Shown here piece after piece: positions 23,701-35,904 of a stretch of 64,000 nt of DNA. The translations under genes were made by a program, and so were the position numbers. Origin of the DNA: Stromatinia cepivora (lineage: Eukaryota > Ascomycota > Leotiomycetes > Helotiales > Sclerotiniaceae); assembly GCA_014898415.1 (NCBI GenBank), contig RCTD01000006.1:248001-312000 (forward strand). The letters are read 5' to 3'. Position 1 is the first letter of the stretch. Each line of letters begins with the position of its first letter. Under the pieces are notes generated by a model. That model ran no database searches and was not told the origin of the DNA. It was given only the letters and a program-made list of their open reading frames with translations.

Positions 23701-24912
23701 TTTTCATCCCACTTGATCCTTTCTATTTATTACACAGCACAGATCGAGCGTAAGTATACATTGCATTTACTTATAATTGCACCTAACTTCATGACCTCTC
23801 ATCTCCTAATCCATCTACATCTTTGGCCTACAAACTAAATCCCTCTGCAGTACATATACCTGAATAGACTCATCCCCTAAGCCACTCCTTCATAAAAAAA
23901 CATAATACATTCCCCTACCTCCTCTCCTTCCCTTCCTCGAAAAATACAGATAAGGAAACTCCAATGCTACAGACGCGCGGAAACATTGATTTTCTGAACA
24001 TTTATACTATTGCTGCCAGACCAATAGTCACAAGGCAGTTTACTTACTAGTTACTACACTGTCTCGACTGCTTCATTGGTGCTCGAGGTTAGGGTTTTTA
24101 TCTATTTATGGATGGTCGATACGAGTCGTATGGTGTGGTGAGCATGCTTCAATGTGCTGTGCAATATGTAAGAATGATAGTTTGAAGTTTGAGGTTTGAA
24201 GCATTGATACATATAAAAAGTCCTCCAAGTTGCTTGTTCTACTCAGGGAGATATCTCGACACTTGCATTGCAGTTTGAGTTGCGTTGTGTGAGTTGTATA
24301 GTATCTAGTATCTATGTTCATCAAGTACGTTGACTGGCACTGGTACTGGTACTGGTACTGGTACTGAAACCATGTTCCCCCTTTCCTTTGTCCTCCGAGA
24401 AATGTGAGGAGATGAAATGGATACAAATAAATATAAGATATCCATATGAAATTGACAATTCACGCCTTCTCGTCTCATGTTTCCTATGCAAACTTCGCAA
24501 TTTTTCGAATGTAAATATATTAAAAAGCTTCATTTGATCTCATTGTACTTCAGTCACTACCGTATACTATACCTGAGAAAACTGTTCGATTTGTTTCGAA
24601 GATTAATCCATTTCGGACATTGAAATTCGTTGAATTACTCCTCATACGTGCAAGGGAATCCATATCAAGTTCATTCAAGTATCCTCTAGACTTATGAAAG
24701 ACACGAAAGGACTTGCATTTATAAAATATAATCATTTGAACTAAAGGCTCTCATACTCATCTGGGACTTCGCCATTACGACCTTCAATGGTCACGAAAAG
24801 GGGAAAAAGCTATTCAATAATTCATTATACCAATCTTATAACACAGGTCGCCCCGTTTCACACAAACAATAACATCAACACTTCCCCCAAGAACCATGCC
24901 ATCCTCTCCCGC
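20761..24912. other. Gene-poor region, right part
   Basis: About 4.1 kb without a supported gene. A (GGTACT)n hexanucleotide run of about five copies lies at 24336-24366. The right end should hold the 3' UTR of the aquaporin gene. Confidence 0.4.
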
Positions 24913-26168
24913 TCAATCTGCATACATTTCCCCAAAGAAACCATCATCAGCCTTCGGCTGTGTCTTAGCTGGTTCCTCCACCACCACGCCGGGCTTGTCT
25001 TTCATCTCTGCAGAAGTTCCACTCTTCGTACTCTTCGTTGGAACCAAGCTTGAACTTTTCCTCGCATCAGTCGTAGCCACCTGCAACGTACTTGCAGCCG
25101 ATGATTGTCCCTGAGCCGCTGCTTTAAAACACATGCACTCACAAGGACCCGTATGTCCAGATGCTTTCTCTGAATCGTCAATAGGTTGAGCATGTAGTTC
25201 ACCTTCGGAAAGCTGAGCCGTTTCGTATTCGAGTGCCTTGATTAGTTTGTAAATGACGCTTGCTAGACCGGCGCCGGCGATGGGACCAACCCAGTAGATC
25301 CAGTGGTAGCTGGGGAAACTCCTGGTTATCACTGCGGGGCCGAGGGAGCGGGCTGGGTTCATGGATCCGCCGGTCCAGAAGACGCCTTGATGGGGTTAGT
25401 GTGAGTATTATAGAATGCTTGGTACAAGTGTGGATTGGCTTACCGGCAAGTTCTCCAATAAACACAGATAACCCAATACCCAATGGTGCCAAGAACGTAG
25501 CTTCATGCTTTTCGGCCGCGAGCATAAGAACAGTAAAGCAGAGCTGACACGTGAGTATCATCTCGACAATAACTCCTTGTGCTGTGCTCATGCCAGGCTT
25601 AAGAGTTGTTGCTGTATGTAAACCTCCATGATACAAACCATGTGCCATTGCCGACGCTGCGATCGCACCAGCACATTGTGCTACACAAAGCAAGACACAC
25701 CTTGTCAAATCGATTGCGCCGACGAAGAATAATGCAATAGAAACCTTTTACATGTCAGCATAGAGTCTACTCCTAATAATTAGATTCGTAACGCACAGCA
25801 GGATCGAACAATCCTCCACTAATACGGAAGAAAGTCCATGCATTAACCACCAAACTTATTCCAGCCCCAAATGCTATAAACAATATCTGGTCGGTACTAA
25901 TCGATTTCGTAGTGTAGTTAACTTTGTCGCCTTTATTATCATTCGCCGATGCGAGAGCGACTTCTGCTGCGGAAAACGCGATGAATAGAAAGGCGGTTGT
26001 GCCGATGAGTTCTCCAATAACAGCGACGACATGACCTCGCACTGTTTGCGGAATGGATTCAAAGAACTTGGTGAAGATTTTCTTGAGGGGATCGAGACGG
26101 GAGAGTGCGGTCTGACCGGGACCGGAGATATTAAGTGTAGGTTGGCCATTTAACGTCGTGACGGACAT
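24913..26168 (-). CDS. Aquaporin / MIP-family channel
   Basis: Three exons (26168-25797, 25744-25444, 25385-24913) give 381 residues. The two introns are 52 and 58 nt. The order is typical of the major intrinsic protein family: TM1 ([20 protein letters not shown]), TM2 ([20 protein letters not shown]), first half-helix [11 protein letters not shown]3-TM5 with HGLYHGGL between, then [14 protein letters not shown] and TM6 ([20 protein letters not shown]). The second NPA box is canonical (Asn234-Pro-Ala), with Arg237 of the selectivity filter following. The first box reads Asp-Pro-Ala at 122-124 instead of Asn-Pro-Ala, exactly at the exon 1 end. The roughly 110-residue cytosolic tail is long and holds a Cys-rich CECMC patch. 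The protein probably moves water or small solutes across a membrane; substrate and location are not readable here. Confidence 0.93.
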
Positions 26169-26652
26169 TTTGATGGGCTGTAGGTTTGTGGGTAAAAATG
26201 CCGTTCATAGGTCTGCGGATTGTAGAAATCATGAGTAGTACAAAATGTGAAAGATCAACATTTCGAGATATTATGTTTTACTGTTATTTGGCCCGATTGC
26301 TCTTTCTATACGGACATGCCGAGATGACTGCAGCGGGTATGTGTGGCCGGCCTGAAATGGAAAGAACACCACCATGGAAAAGTTAAACTTCATCTTAAGT
26401 TAATTCTTGACTATTCGACAGAAATGTAAATATATTGATTCATCCCTATCTATATAAATGCAAAATTTGGCGTGCTTCGTATTTGGTGCCTGCTTAAAAA
26501 ATGTACTGAAAAAAAAGCCATCATCATGACATAGTTTTCTTAAAGCGCAATTCTTGGAAGAAAAAATAGATCTAAATGTGCAGACTTTATCAAACGCGAA
26601 TAATCCCTCGCCCAAGCCACCTCTTGCGAGTCTTTATTCTCAATAAGACCGT
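26169..26652. other. Intergenic region
   Basis: These 484 bp between two minus-strand genes contain the aquaporin promoter. I see no further gene or repeat. Confidence 0.4.
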
Positions 26653-28158
26653 TTATAGTTTCTCTAGAGAGGCACTTGTCCTCCTATACATTTCCTCTTC
26701 GAATGTGTAAAACAATCGATTTATTTTTGAATCTCCAGGAGGCAGAAGCTGCGAGCCCCATATGCCGCATACCCCGTCTTTACGGTTGATCCACCATAGA
26801 AGGTTTGGATATCCTCCCCAAGCCATCGAGCCCTTGCTTCTACCACCAATATCTTCCAAATTGATGATTCCTCCAAGGCCAAAATCGGCTTTCAGTCCCT
26901 GAGGAAATGCACCCATACATCCGTTGATTTCTGGGATAGAAAGCTCCCTCATCAACTCTTTTCTTGAGGCTTCGTTCAGCTGCGGCTTGAACATCTCGTC
27001 AATGGTTTCCGATTTCAGCAATCGACCATCGTCAGAACAAATGCTATGCAAACACTTGAAATAATCGACGGGACTTCCAAACGCCCCAGCACCTCCATAA
27101 CAGTTTTCATTAGCTGGATTAAATGGGACTTGACTCGTGTATTTGGCCTTGCCCTCGGGGTTGTCCGATGTACCAAATTGGGTGACACCCCCTTCCCTTT
27201 CACTCATCGCGATTAATTTCGAGAAGATTTCTGGGTGCTGAACTGGATGGAAGGTTATACTGTCCATGCCAAGAGGTCCCCAAACATTCTTTTTAAAGTA
27301 TTCCTCCAAGGAGATATTGCCATTGACTCTTTCTACCATTTGACCAGCCCAATCAATACCAACACCATAGCTCCATGAGTCGCCAGGCGCGAAACGAAGC
27401 GGGTACCAGAAACAATCCTTTACCAAGCCTGATCCGAATTTGGGCATGCCAGGGTTCTTATTAATGTATTCTTGGTAGCGAAAAAGTACCGGATCTTAAA
27501 TCGTGTTTAGCCATTTTCTTGAACGCCGAGAACTCATATCACTTACCGAAAATATCATATGCAAGTCCGGATGAATGCGTGAGAAGATGTCTGGTATCAT
27601 CAGCTTATACTCTAAGACACTGCGAGTGCAACAAACCGAAGTGTTATAATTTTATGGTTGTCTACCAAGATTGGCTTCCCGCTCTCTTCGTCAAAACCAG
27701 TCAAAATTTGTACACCCTTGAATTCTGGTAGCAATTCACAAATATCGCCGTCTAGACTTAAAAGGCCTCGCTCAACACATTGCATTGCCGCGATAGTTGT
27801 GAGTAGTTTTGTGCAGGAAGCAAGCCACATGACACTATCCAGCTCCATAGGGGTTGAGGGATCCTTGAGAGATTGAGATCCGAAGGCTTTCTCATAATGA
27901 AATTTCCCTAATATATGTTAACCACTGCAATTGATCAAACCGCAAATTGAAATGGGAAGAAATATGATGAACCTCGAAAATTGTGATAGAGACTTTAGAC
28001 TTTATGGTGCTGGGTCCACACACATGAACTCTAATCATCTACACGTTCCGTTGAATCAAGAAGAGAGACATACCAGAGCTATCTCCTCCCACCACAACTG
28101 CACCCGGAATATCTCTGGTTCTGCACGCATTTTCTATTGTCTCCTCAAAGTCCGACAT
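26653..28158 (-). CDS. Beta-lactamase-related serine hydrolase / transesterase
   Basis: Four exons (28158-28074, 27907-27637, 27590-27547, 27494-26653) encode 413 residues. Introns are 166, 46 and 52 nt, and exon 3 is a 44-nt mini-exon encoding HLLTHSSGLAYDIF. The class C beta-lactamase fold shows the catalytic Ser59-x-x-Lys62 in WLASCTKLLTT and a Tyr176 in SWSYGVGIDW at the expected second motif. The family's HTSGL-like loop reads LLTHSSGLAYD, and the C-terminal third motif region is near GGYPNLLWWINRKDG. In fungi this family contains esterases and acyltransferases such as LovD as well as D-aminopeptidase-like enzymes. No signal peptide is seen, so it is probably intracellular. No biosynthetic cluster genes lie nearby, so a role in secondary metabolism is not supported. 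The long first intron is the least certain part of the model. Confidence 0.88.
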
Positions 28159-28480
28159 CTTGTCGTTAAGACTAACCAGTCACAAGAAATGCGGTTAACG
28201 GTCTGTTGATGCGTAGGAGGAGAATGGAGGAGCACCCAAACAAGTATTAGAGCAATGATTGTAAGATATGGCGAATAGTAGAACGTCTAGTTATGAAATA
28301 AAAAAGAAAACGAATACCTGGTGTCTATGTATTTTAAATATAACAATCGATCGTTTGATCGGCACAAGGTACCTCGGCAATAACCTGTCCGCTTTAATGT
28401 CCGCCCGCGTGGGGAAGTTCAAACCTTGGAGCAACAGTGGGTGCGGAATTCCGTAAGCACTTTTGCAGTGTATTCAAGAA
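28159..28480. other. Promoter of the serine hydrolase gene and flank of the AT-rich island
   Basis: About 320 bp of normal composition separate the hydrolase start from the abrupt AT-rich boundary near 28490. I see no gene. Confidence 0.35.
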
Positions 28481-30187
28481 TCTATCAAAATTTGAAATTA
28501 CAATACTTTTTTTTAGAAAATTTTTGAAATTATATTAAAATTCAATCGAAAATAATTTAAAATATTAAAAACATTAATTAATATAATTTATTTTGAAAAT
28601 ATAATAAGTTTTAATCCCTTACTCTACATTCCGGCCACTCTCTTATTCCGATCATTATTTATATCAAAAATCACGAAAATCAGCATTTTTAACTTTTTTA
28701 TTTATGGATTATAATTTTTGAAATTTTGAATATAGATTTATTATATATATATAAATAAATTCTAAGAACTTCAGATTTTTCGCGATTTTTTCTATTAAGA
28801 TTTAATTTTCGAATTTTGGATTTATATACAAATTATATATAAAATCTAACATTTTGAAAAACATTAATAACTTTTTAACAAAAATCATTATAAATAAAAT
28901 TTATTCTTAATAGAAAAAATTGTAAAAAATCTGAAATTTCTTAAATTTATTAATTATTATATAAAAAATTTATATATTCATTTTTATTAAATAATATTTA
29001 ATATTGGTAAAGTTATTAATAGATGGAAATTATTATTTTTGATATAAAATGATGACTGGAATAAGAAGATAATTGGAATATAAAATAAGAGACTTAGTTT
29101 ATAAATATTTATAATCTTTTCAAATATTCGAATTTTAAAATTTTGAAAAAAGTAAAATATTATTTAATATAGAAAGAAATATATATTTAAATTTTAAAAA
29201 ATTATTTATTGAAATTATTAATTTTTAATATTTCGTTAAAATATAAAATTTCGATATCTATTATTTGTTATAATTTAATAAATATCATTTTAAATACTTC
29301 AAAATATTAATTGAAAAAAGGAATTAAATTTTTTTTTAAAAATATCTCTTTATAATATTTTAATAAATTTAAAGAAATTTTATATTTTCTTTATATTCCT
29401 TAATATAAAATTCATAAATCATTATGAATCTTCAAATATTATATTCGAATTCATATAATACTATTAATATTATAATTATATAATTCGTACTACGATCATA
29501 TAATATTATTCGTATTACGATCGAAATTATCGATACAGAAGTATTCAAATAAAGAAATCCAATTAATGGAATATTAAAAATATTAAAAGTATTCGAATAA
29601 AGAATCTTTATAATATTAATTAAGATAATTGAAATGATAAATCTTTATTTAAATCAACGAATAAGAATAAAATATTGATATATAAAAGAATTCGAAAAAG
29701 GTATATAAAAAGATTATACTCTCAATATTGAAAATTAAGAATCTGAATCCGAATATTATTCAATATTATTAATTGCATATAATACAATACCTCTATACAA
29801 CTTTAAATTATTATTATAACTTTATAATTGTTTATTTCATTATAATCTTCGAGCTACTACTTCTAAATTATAAGATTTATTATCTTCAAATACGTAATCT
29901 CTAATATTGTTGAAATCGGATTAAATAAACGATTCTGATTAAATTTCTATAATTATGAATTTTATTCAAATAATAAAGAAACACTTTAGAAATCCGCGAA
30001 AACTATTTATAATAAAAACTATTTAATTATATCGGATATTACGGGGCGGAAAATAAATTAAGAGTATAGTTTAATTAATATTTTAAAGTCTGCGAATAAA
30101 ATCCTCCTGTGGAGTTTTTTTCCGATTTTTTATATGACGTTAATATCATATACTTTCTTGTTTTATACTTATTCGATTTTTGTTAGC

Positions 30188-30205
30188 ATCATGTGATCAC
30201 ATGAT
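30188..30205. repeat. 18-bp perfect palindrome in the AT island
   Basis: ATCATGTGATCACATGAT is its own reverse complement. It lies 25 bp before the GC-rich hairpin block and may be part of the end of an old element. Confidence 0.7.
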
Positions 30206-30229
30206 CAAAAGTAACAACTCTAAAACATT

Positions 30230-30300
30230 GTGAGCGCCAGCTCACCCCGAATAAGACGTAGCTCGAGGGGCTAAATGCGGGGGCGGCTCGCCAGCCCCAT
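30230..30300. repeat. GC-rich hairpin block inside the AT island
   Basis: GTGAGC-GCCA-GCTCAC forms a 6-bp stem at 30230-30245. A second GC-rich inverted pair (GGGGC ... GCCCC) follows at about 30280-30299. The block contrasts sharply with the surrounding AT-rich DNA. Confidence 0.55.
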
Positions 30301-30960
30301 GACACCGGATTCCGTCATACCGGAAAACTTATTACACCGAGGAAATTTCCTTGATTTGATTGATTTTTGTATGGGAACATCAGATTGTTTGGAAATATAC
30401 GGAGGTTGAAAGGATAAGTAATATAAGATATTTTTTTATCGATATATTACTGTTTTTTCTGTCTTTTGATACTACTTTAAAAAATCCGAATAGATATTGA
30501 GCTATTCCTCTCAAAATTTTGAATCTCGATGAAATTTCGAGATTTTAAAGATTTAAAAACTTTTAATAGATTTTGAATAATTTTTAAATAGATTTTTGAA
30601 TAAAATTTTTATGATTTTGAATGATTTTGAATGAACAATTGAGAATTTATAATATTTTATTTGTTTGGTTTTTATTTATAATGATATTATTAATCAAAGC
30701 TTCTGTTTATAAAACAAGTATAATCATTTTTTAATATATATTATAATACTTTTCTTATCAATCTCTATATTAAAATATTGAATCTTTTTAAATTAAATTC
30801 GATATGATTTTGATAAAAACAAATCTTTGGTTCTTTTAATATGAAATTATCATATACTTATTTTGGAAAATTGAAAGATTCGAAAATAAAATTTGAATAT
30901 AAAATCTGTATAACCTTGAATAAAATCTTATCCATCGTATTTATTTATGCTGGAAACCTC

Positions 30961-31378
30961 TTTATACTGGATCTGATTGATCGAATGTTTTGATCCGGTA
31001 CAACCAGGTTCTACTGTATTTCGGACGAGCTTGCGAAGGTTTGGAAATATGGAATTAAACTCTAAACACTCCTCGGTGTGCGGAATACACCCGTTGAAGG
31101 AATTCCATATGACATGCTTTGAAAGACTTGATGATAATGTTGCTCGATATTATGCAAGGGTCGCTGTCCAAAAGCACTCCTATTGGTATATGTAATTCAT
31201 GAGCCGATTCTGCCCACCATACTCTAAAATTTGTCATGTTTCCCAAATCCTACCATGAACGCCCTGCCAATGCTTGCCTGCTTTAAACCTCCAAACGTCA
31301 AAGAGACATTTTAATATAATATATTAACCGTTACCACCACCCCGGTTCTTGTTGACCATTTCCCGATTTTAAGTTCAT
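30961..31378. other. Intergenic region
   Basis: About 420 bp of ordinary composition between the AT island and the stop codon of the mannosyltransferase gene. No gene is visible. Confidence 0.35.
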
Positions 31379-32722
31379 TCAACCCATACCGACATATTTG
31401 AACCAATTCGCCCTGCAATCCTCCTTATGTAGCCAAGCTTCTCCGTCTGTGAATCGCCCCGCCTGGCAACCTTTGCATTTTGGCGAGTTAGGGCAATTGA
31501 AGTAGGGGATGTGCTGGTAACCGATATCACGGAACCTTTGAAAGTGGTTAGCTACAGATACAACTTTTGCAAAAATCCCTCAAAACTTACCAATGAATCT
31601 TGCTCGAATCTTCAAAAAGTGCTAATGCTATACTATGAACCGGCGCATCTCCCCATCGCTCGTAGAAGAAGCCTCCAGCACGGTCCAAGTGATTGAAATA
31701 ATCCTCATATGCTTGACTGCGCCAGAAATCCATATCACCAATTTCGAAGTTACTCCAGAAATGGCATGTGGAGTAGCCGTTTGCTTTCTCATTATGTTCA
31801 GGTCTTCGCGCACTGTCTGTGACCCAATTCATTGCATTATTATCGTGGATGTACTCTGGATGTGCAGCTAAGAATTTTATCGTTTCGGGCCACAGGGTTG
31901 GAATCGATTGAGGCGCATCGTAAAGATTAATAGTAAACCCGTAAGTTTTATTATGATCCTGCATATATCTGAAAACATCGTAGTCGACATCGCAGAAGAA
32001 ATGGACCTTTGGCTCGACACGCCAGTAAAACTGCATATTTGCCATAGCTGGATGTTTGTAAAATAAGCCACTATTCCATCGACACATTTGGTGGTACGAT
32101 GCCATGCTGGCATATTGGATGTCATTCTCCTTCAGTATCTTTGCCGATTCATCAAAAAGCTCTTTATCGATCCATGAGGGAATCTCCCAATGTTCTTTCG
32201 GGATCAATTCTACCAGGATTGTTAGAGTTGCCAGGCTGTCATCATAGGTGAAGCTGCGTACCATATATGCATTCTGCCTTCGTTTCTGCAGAAGTTCGAC
32301 GTTTGAATTCCTCTGAGAATGGCACATCATTGAAGAACGTCCACGGATAATTGAACTTATGATTCCATGTTCTCTCCAAATCTCGCATAGCTTGAACCAT
32401 GCCATCGACCTCTTCGTTACGGACCAAAGATAAAAGAGTAGCATTAATTCGACTCGTCCCCTCGGCTCCTAGTCCATAGCCCTGATCAGCTCTCCATAAC
32501 ACACCTTCTGGTTCTCCAGTAGCTATAAAATTCGTTAGCAAAATATATGGCATATGAGAAAGTTTAGCACATACGATCTAGATTAGGGTCTCTTTCTATA
32601 TTGTCAAGTGTATCTCCAGGCCCTAATTCTCGTTTTTCTGGACCAAAAACTTGATATAAGAAAAATATCCATAATCCTATGGCCAATAGGCCCAGGACTC
32701 GTATTGGGCGTGCTACGGCCAT
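31379..32722 (-). CDS. Alpha-1,2-mannosyltransferase, KRE2/KTR/MNT1 family (GT15)
   Basis: Four exons (32722-32575, 32522-32262, 32209-31591, 31535-31379) encode 394 residues; all three introns are 52-55 nt. It is a Golgi type II membrane protein by layout: a signal anchor at about residues 5-27 (IRVLGLLAIGLWIFFLYQVFG), then a luminal catalytic domain. GT15 landmarks are FNYPWTFFNDVPFSEEFK, PKEHWEIPSWIDKE, YHQMCRWNSGLFYKHPA, YWRVEPKVHFFCDVDYDVF, YSTCHFWSNFEI with the Glu thought to be the catalytic residue in Kre2/Mnt1, and GGFFYERWGDAPVHSIA. The end IHWFRDIGYQHIPYFNCP and the Cys-rich tail appear only after splicing the last intron. It transfers mannose from GDP-mannose to O- or N-linked glycans of secreted and wall proteins. 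It is divergent from the gamma-tubulin complex gene, with 369 bp between the starts. Confidence 0.93.
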
Positions 32723-33091
32723 AATTGATTTTTTTTGGCTTAAAAATGTGGACAAGTTCCCAAACTCATTGAAGCTTGGAACAATATCGCGACAACTCCG
32801 CCTAAGATTTATCGAAATAAACTCCACACCCATAAAAAGGGGATAGGATAGGATTTGCCTTGTAACAGGCTAGGTTCCAAAGCTAGAGCGATAACGGCCT
32901 TGTATCTAAGGTTAAGTTGTAATCGCGTCTTATCGATATCGATTCTGGGACCGCGAACATTACAGCTCAAAACATTAATGTCACTTGTCAATGTTGATGT
33001 TGATCCAATGTTTAGTTGAATTTTATTTGGATACATCTTTGATCAAAAAGTATAGAATCTAATAAGAGAACCTTGCTAATGGATAGATACA
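32723..33091. promoter_or_regulatory. Divergent promoter region
   Basis: The 369 bp between two divergent start codons must drive both the mannosyltransferase and the gamma-tubulin complex gene. No individual element was identified. Confidence 0.5.
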
Positions 33092-35904
33092 ATGGCACAT
33101 CTTGTAAAGTTGGGGGCTTTAACAGATGAACTTATTACATTAATCACTTCCTTCTCCTCGCAGGTAAATATATGTCATTTGATTCCATTATCTTGTTCAA
33201 TGCTTCAAAATACCCAAAGTCGATGAGCTGACCAGTTTAGTCTGATTCTGACAGGTTCAATACTTGTCGAGAGACTGCTCTTCGAGCTCTCAGGCATAGT
33301 AACTACAATCGAACGAACCAATTTGATATTGAAGACCGACTCGAGGGGCTTGACGAAAAGTTTCGAGTTTACAATGAAGATCCACTCGCAGATGCGCTCA
33401 AGGAGCGTCTGCAAAAATTGCCTGAACTAAAATTAAAATGGACTTCCGAAATTCTCCATCTACTTCTTGAATTGTCGAATAAGCCGGTCTCCAAATCCAG
33501 GATTGAAAATCTAGAATTGATAAAAGTAATAGATCCCGAAACAGAACCTCCATTGAAATGGCGAGATCTTGTGGCTGAGGACCCTTTACTACGAGAAAAA
33601 AGTATTTGGCGGAATGTCGATTTTGGGGCGGATAGTTCTGATGACGATGGCTTCGGAGATACTCGATCGGAATTGTCAGAGTTGACTGGATCAACAGGAG
33701 AATCGAGCTTAGATGATGATAACATTAGGAGGCCCCAAGATTTTATTGTGAATACACTTGAGGAGGACATCCTGAATAAATTGAGGAAGGCACAATTTTG
33801 GCAGAAACCACCAAGCGTGAATGGCGTCCAGCTAAAGACTGTTAGAAAACCTATCACCGAACTTCAGGCCGTCCGAGAAATTCTCTTTATGTTTGGTGGA
33901 TCATTGAGCTCTCTTTTCGAAATGGACTCTGATGTTCGGATTCTTAAATCTTCGAAGGGTTATACTTTCAAGCATTTGACTACGGAAGGTTATGATATGC
34001 TAATGCAAAAGTTCGCGACTCAAGGCTCAGCATTGAACATTCTTCGAGCCTGGGTAAAACAACCCCAACATGTGCCATTACTACAGGTTCTGCAATCATC
34101 TATTTCTCATCGCCTTATGAATTTCGACACTAGGTTGTCCAACATCGAGAGCAGATTTGTCGCTCCACCGAAAGATGTTGTTGTCAGTCTTTTGAGTCTA
34201 CAGAATGAAGTAGCAGATTTTACAAAGCCTCTTAACAGACTTGCCGACATTATCAAACGAATTGAGCACGATCCATATGCCCATGCTTTTCGTTATCTTG
34301 AGTTCCTATATGACGAAACTTGTACCTCTCAGATGGCTGGAGACGATGACATGTATGAATTTATGGGTAAGGTTTTTTTTCAGTGCTTTCAAATCTACCT
34401 ACGACCGATTCGATCATGGATGGAGGAAGGCGAGCTCAGTAGTGGTGACAACGTATTCTTCGTCTCTGAAGTTATTGGAAACGCAGATCCATCTTCAATT
34501 TGGCAGTCTCGCTTTAAGCTACGCAAGACCCAGAGTGGTATTTTACATGCTCCGAGTTTTCTTCAAACTGCTGCTGAAAGAATATTCAATGCTGGCAAAA
34601 GTGTTGTTGTATTGAAACAGTTGAATCAATTCGAATCAGTACGATCAAAGAGAATGATAGAACCGAAACTCGACTTTGATTCAGTATGCAATACCAAGAA
34701 ATTCTTCTTGGCCCCTTTCTCCGAGTTATTTGACGTAGTATTCGAAAACTGGATCAGAAGCAAGCATCATCACACTTCTAACAAGTTACGTCAAACTCTC
34801 TTCAACTCTTGTGGTTTACATAATGCCCTCGATGCCTTAGCTCATGTTTACTTCATTGCCGATGGCATCTCTTCTTCAAGCTTTATGTCATCGATTTTCG
34901 ATAAGCTAGACACATTAGATGCTTCATGGAATGATCGTTTTCCATTGACAGAACTCGCACAAAGTACAATTGGTTCCCATCCATCCATAATTCCAGAACG
35001 ACTTCGATTGCGCATCCGACCTCTTTCACAAAGGAGTCGAGATATCAATAGATGCCGAAGATCAGTTAAGGTCCTGTCCATAATCGAACCCATATATCAC
35101 CTCTCATGGCCTATTCAAATAATACTCACTCCACAAACAATCCCCTCGTATCAAGGAATCTTTACCTTTCTCTTCCAAATTCGTCGCAGTTCTCATATTC
35201 TCTCCCGAGAACGTCTCATCTCCGATCGCCATAATCTAACCAGTACCACTGATGAACGTTCTCTATATTACGCCCTCAGAACCCGTTTGCTCTGGTTCTA
35301 TTACACTTTATACTATTACCTCACATCCCTGGTACTCGAACAACGCTCCCAGAAAATGCATCAGGATCTCCAAGAAGTCGAAGACATCGACGCAATGATT
35401 CGCGTTCATACATTGTTCATTAAACGCATCACTGATGAATGTCTCCTGGGTAGTAAACTCGAACTTATTCACAAAACTATCATCAAAATTCTTGATCTGG
35501 GTATCAAATTAGAAGATGCGCAAGCTGCAAATGCGGCTGCTAGTAAAGAAGCAATGGAAAAACAACAGGAGATTATGGATCTTTCTTTAGCATCACTAGA
35601 TCTACCACCTACACCGCGGAGATCAAAAAATTTGAGGATGAGTATGAGAATGAGTCTCACAAAGCAAAGGGAGGAGGACTCAGAAGATGAAATGGAGGTG
35701 GACTTGAGTATTTTATCACCGGGAATGGAAGATCATAATGAGGAATCGTATGTGCAGAAATTGGAGAGTATGAAAGGAGAATTTGACAGGTTAGTTCGAT
35801 TTGTAGGCAGTGGGTTGAGGGGGGTGGCGAGAGCGAGTGGAGGAGAGGAAGCGAAGGGTTGGGATGTGTTGGGGGAGATGATTGAGGTGGGGCTTGACGC
35901 TTAG
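33092..35904 (+). CDS. Gamma-tubulin complex component, GCP5-like (Spc97/Spc98 family)
   Basis: Exon 1 is 33092-33163 and exon 2 is 33241-35904, with a 77-nt intron ending in CCAGTTTAG; together they encode 911 residues. The only acceptor that keeps the frame joins SFSSQ to SDSDRFNTCRETALR. The N-terminal part has LKWRDLVAEDPLLREKSIW followed by an acidic SSDDDGFGD stretch. The middle reads TELQAVREILFMFGGSLSSL and FQIYLRPIRSWMEEGELSSG, the GRIP-type segment shared by gamma-tubulin complex proteins. The C-terminal GRIP2-like helices include YHLSWPIQIILTPQTI and YYALRTRLLWFYYTLYYYL. The family builds the gamma-tubulin ring complex that nucleates microtubules at spindle pole bodies. The acidic insertion and the sequence around the first motif favour GCP5 over GCP4 or GCP6; that assignment is less sure than the family. 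Confidence 0.85.

Larger units (their letters stand above)
28490..30960. repeat. AT-rich island resembling RIP-degraded repeat DNA
   Basis: Composition drops abruptly to overwhelmingly A and T, with very frequent TpA and stop codons in all frames, and recovers near 30960. There is one interruption, a compact GC-rich block at about 30226-30330. Such islands in ascomycetes normally result from repeat-induced point mutation of transposons followed by decay. No transposon open frame or terminal repeat can be recognised any more. This identification is by composition only. Confidence 0.75.
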
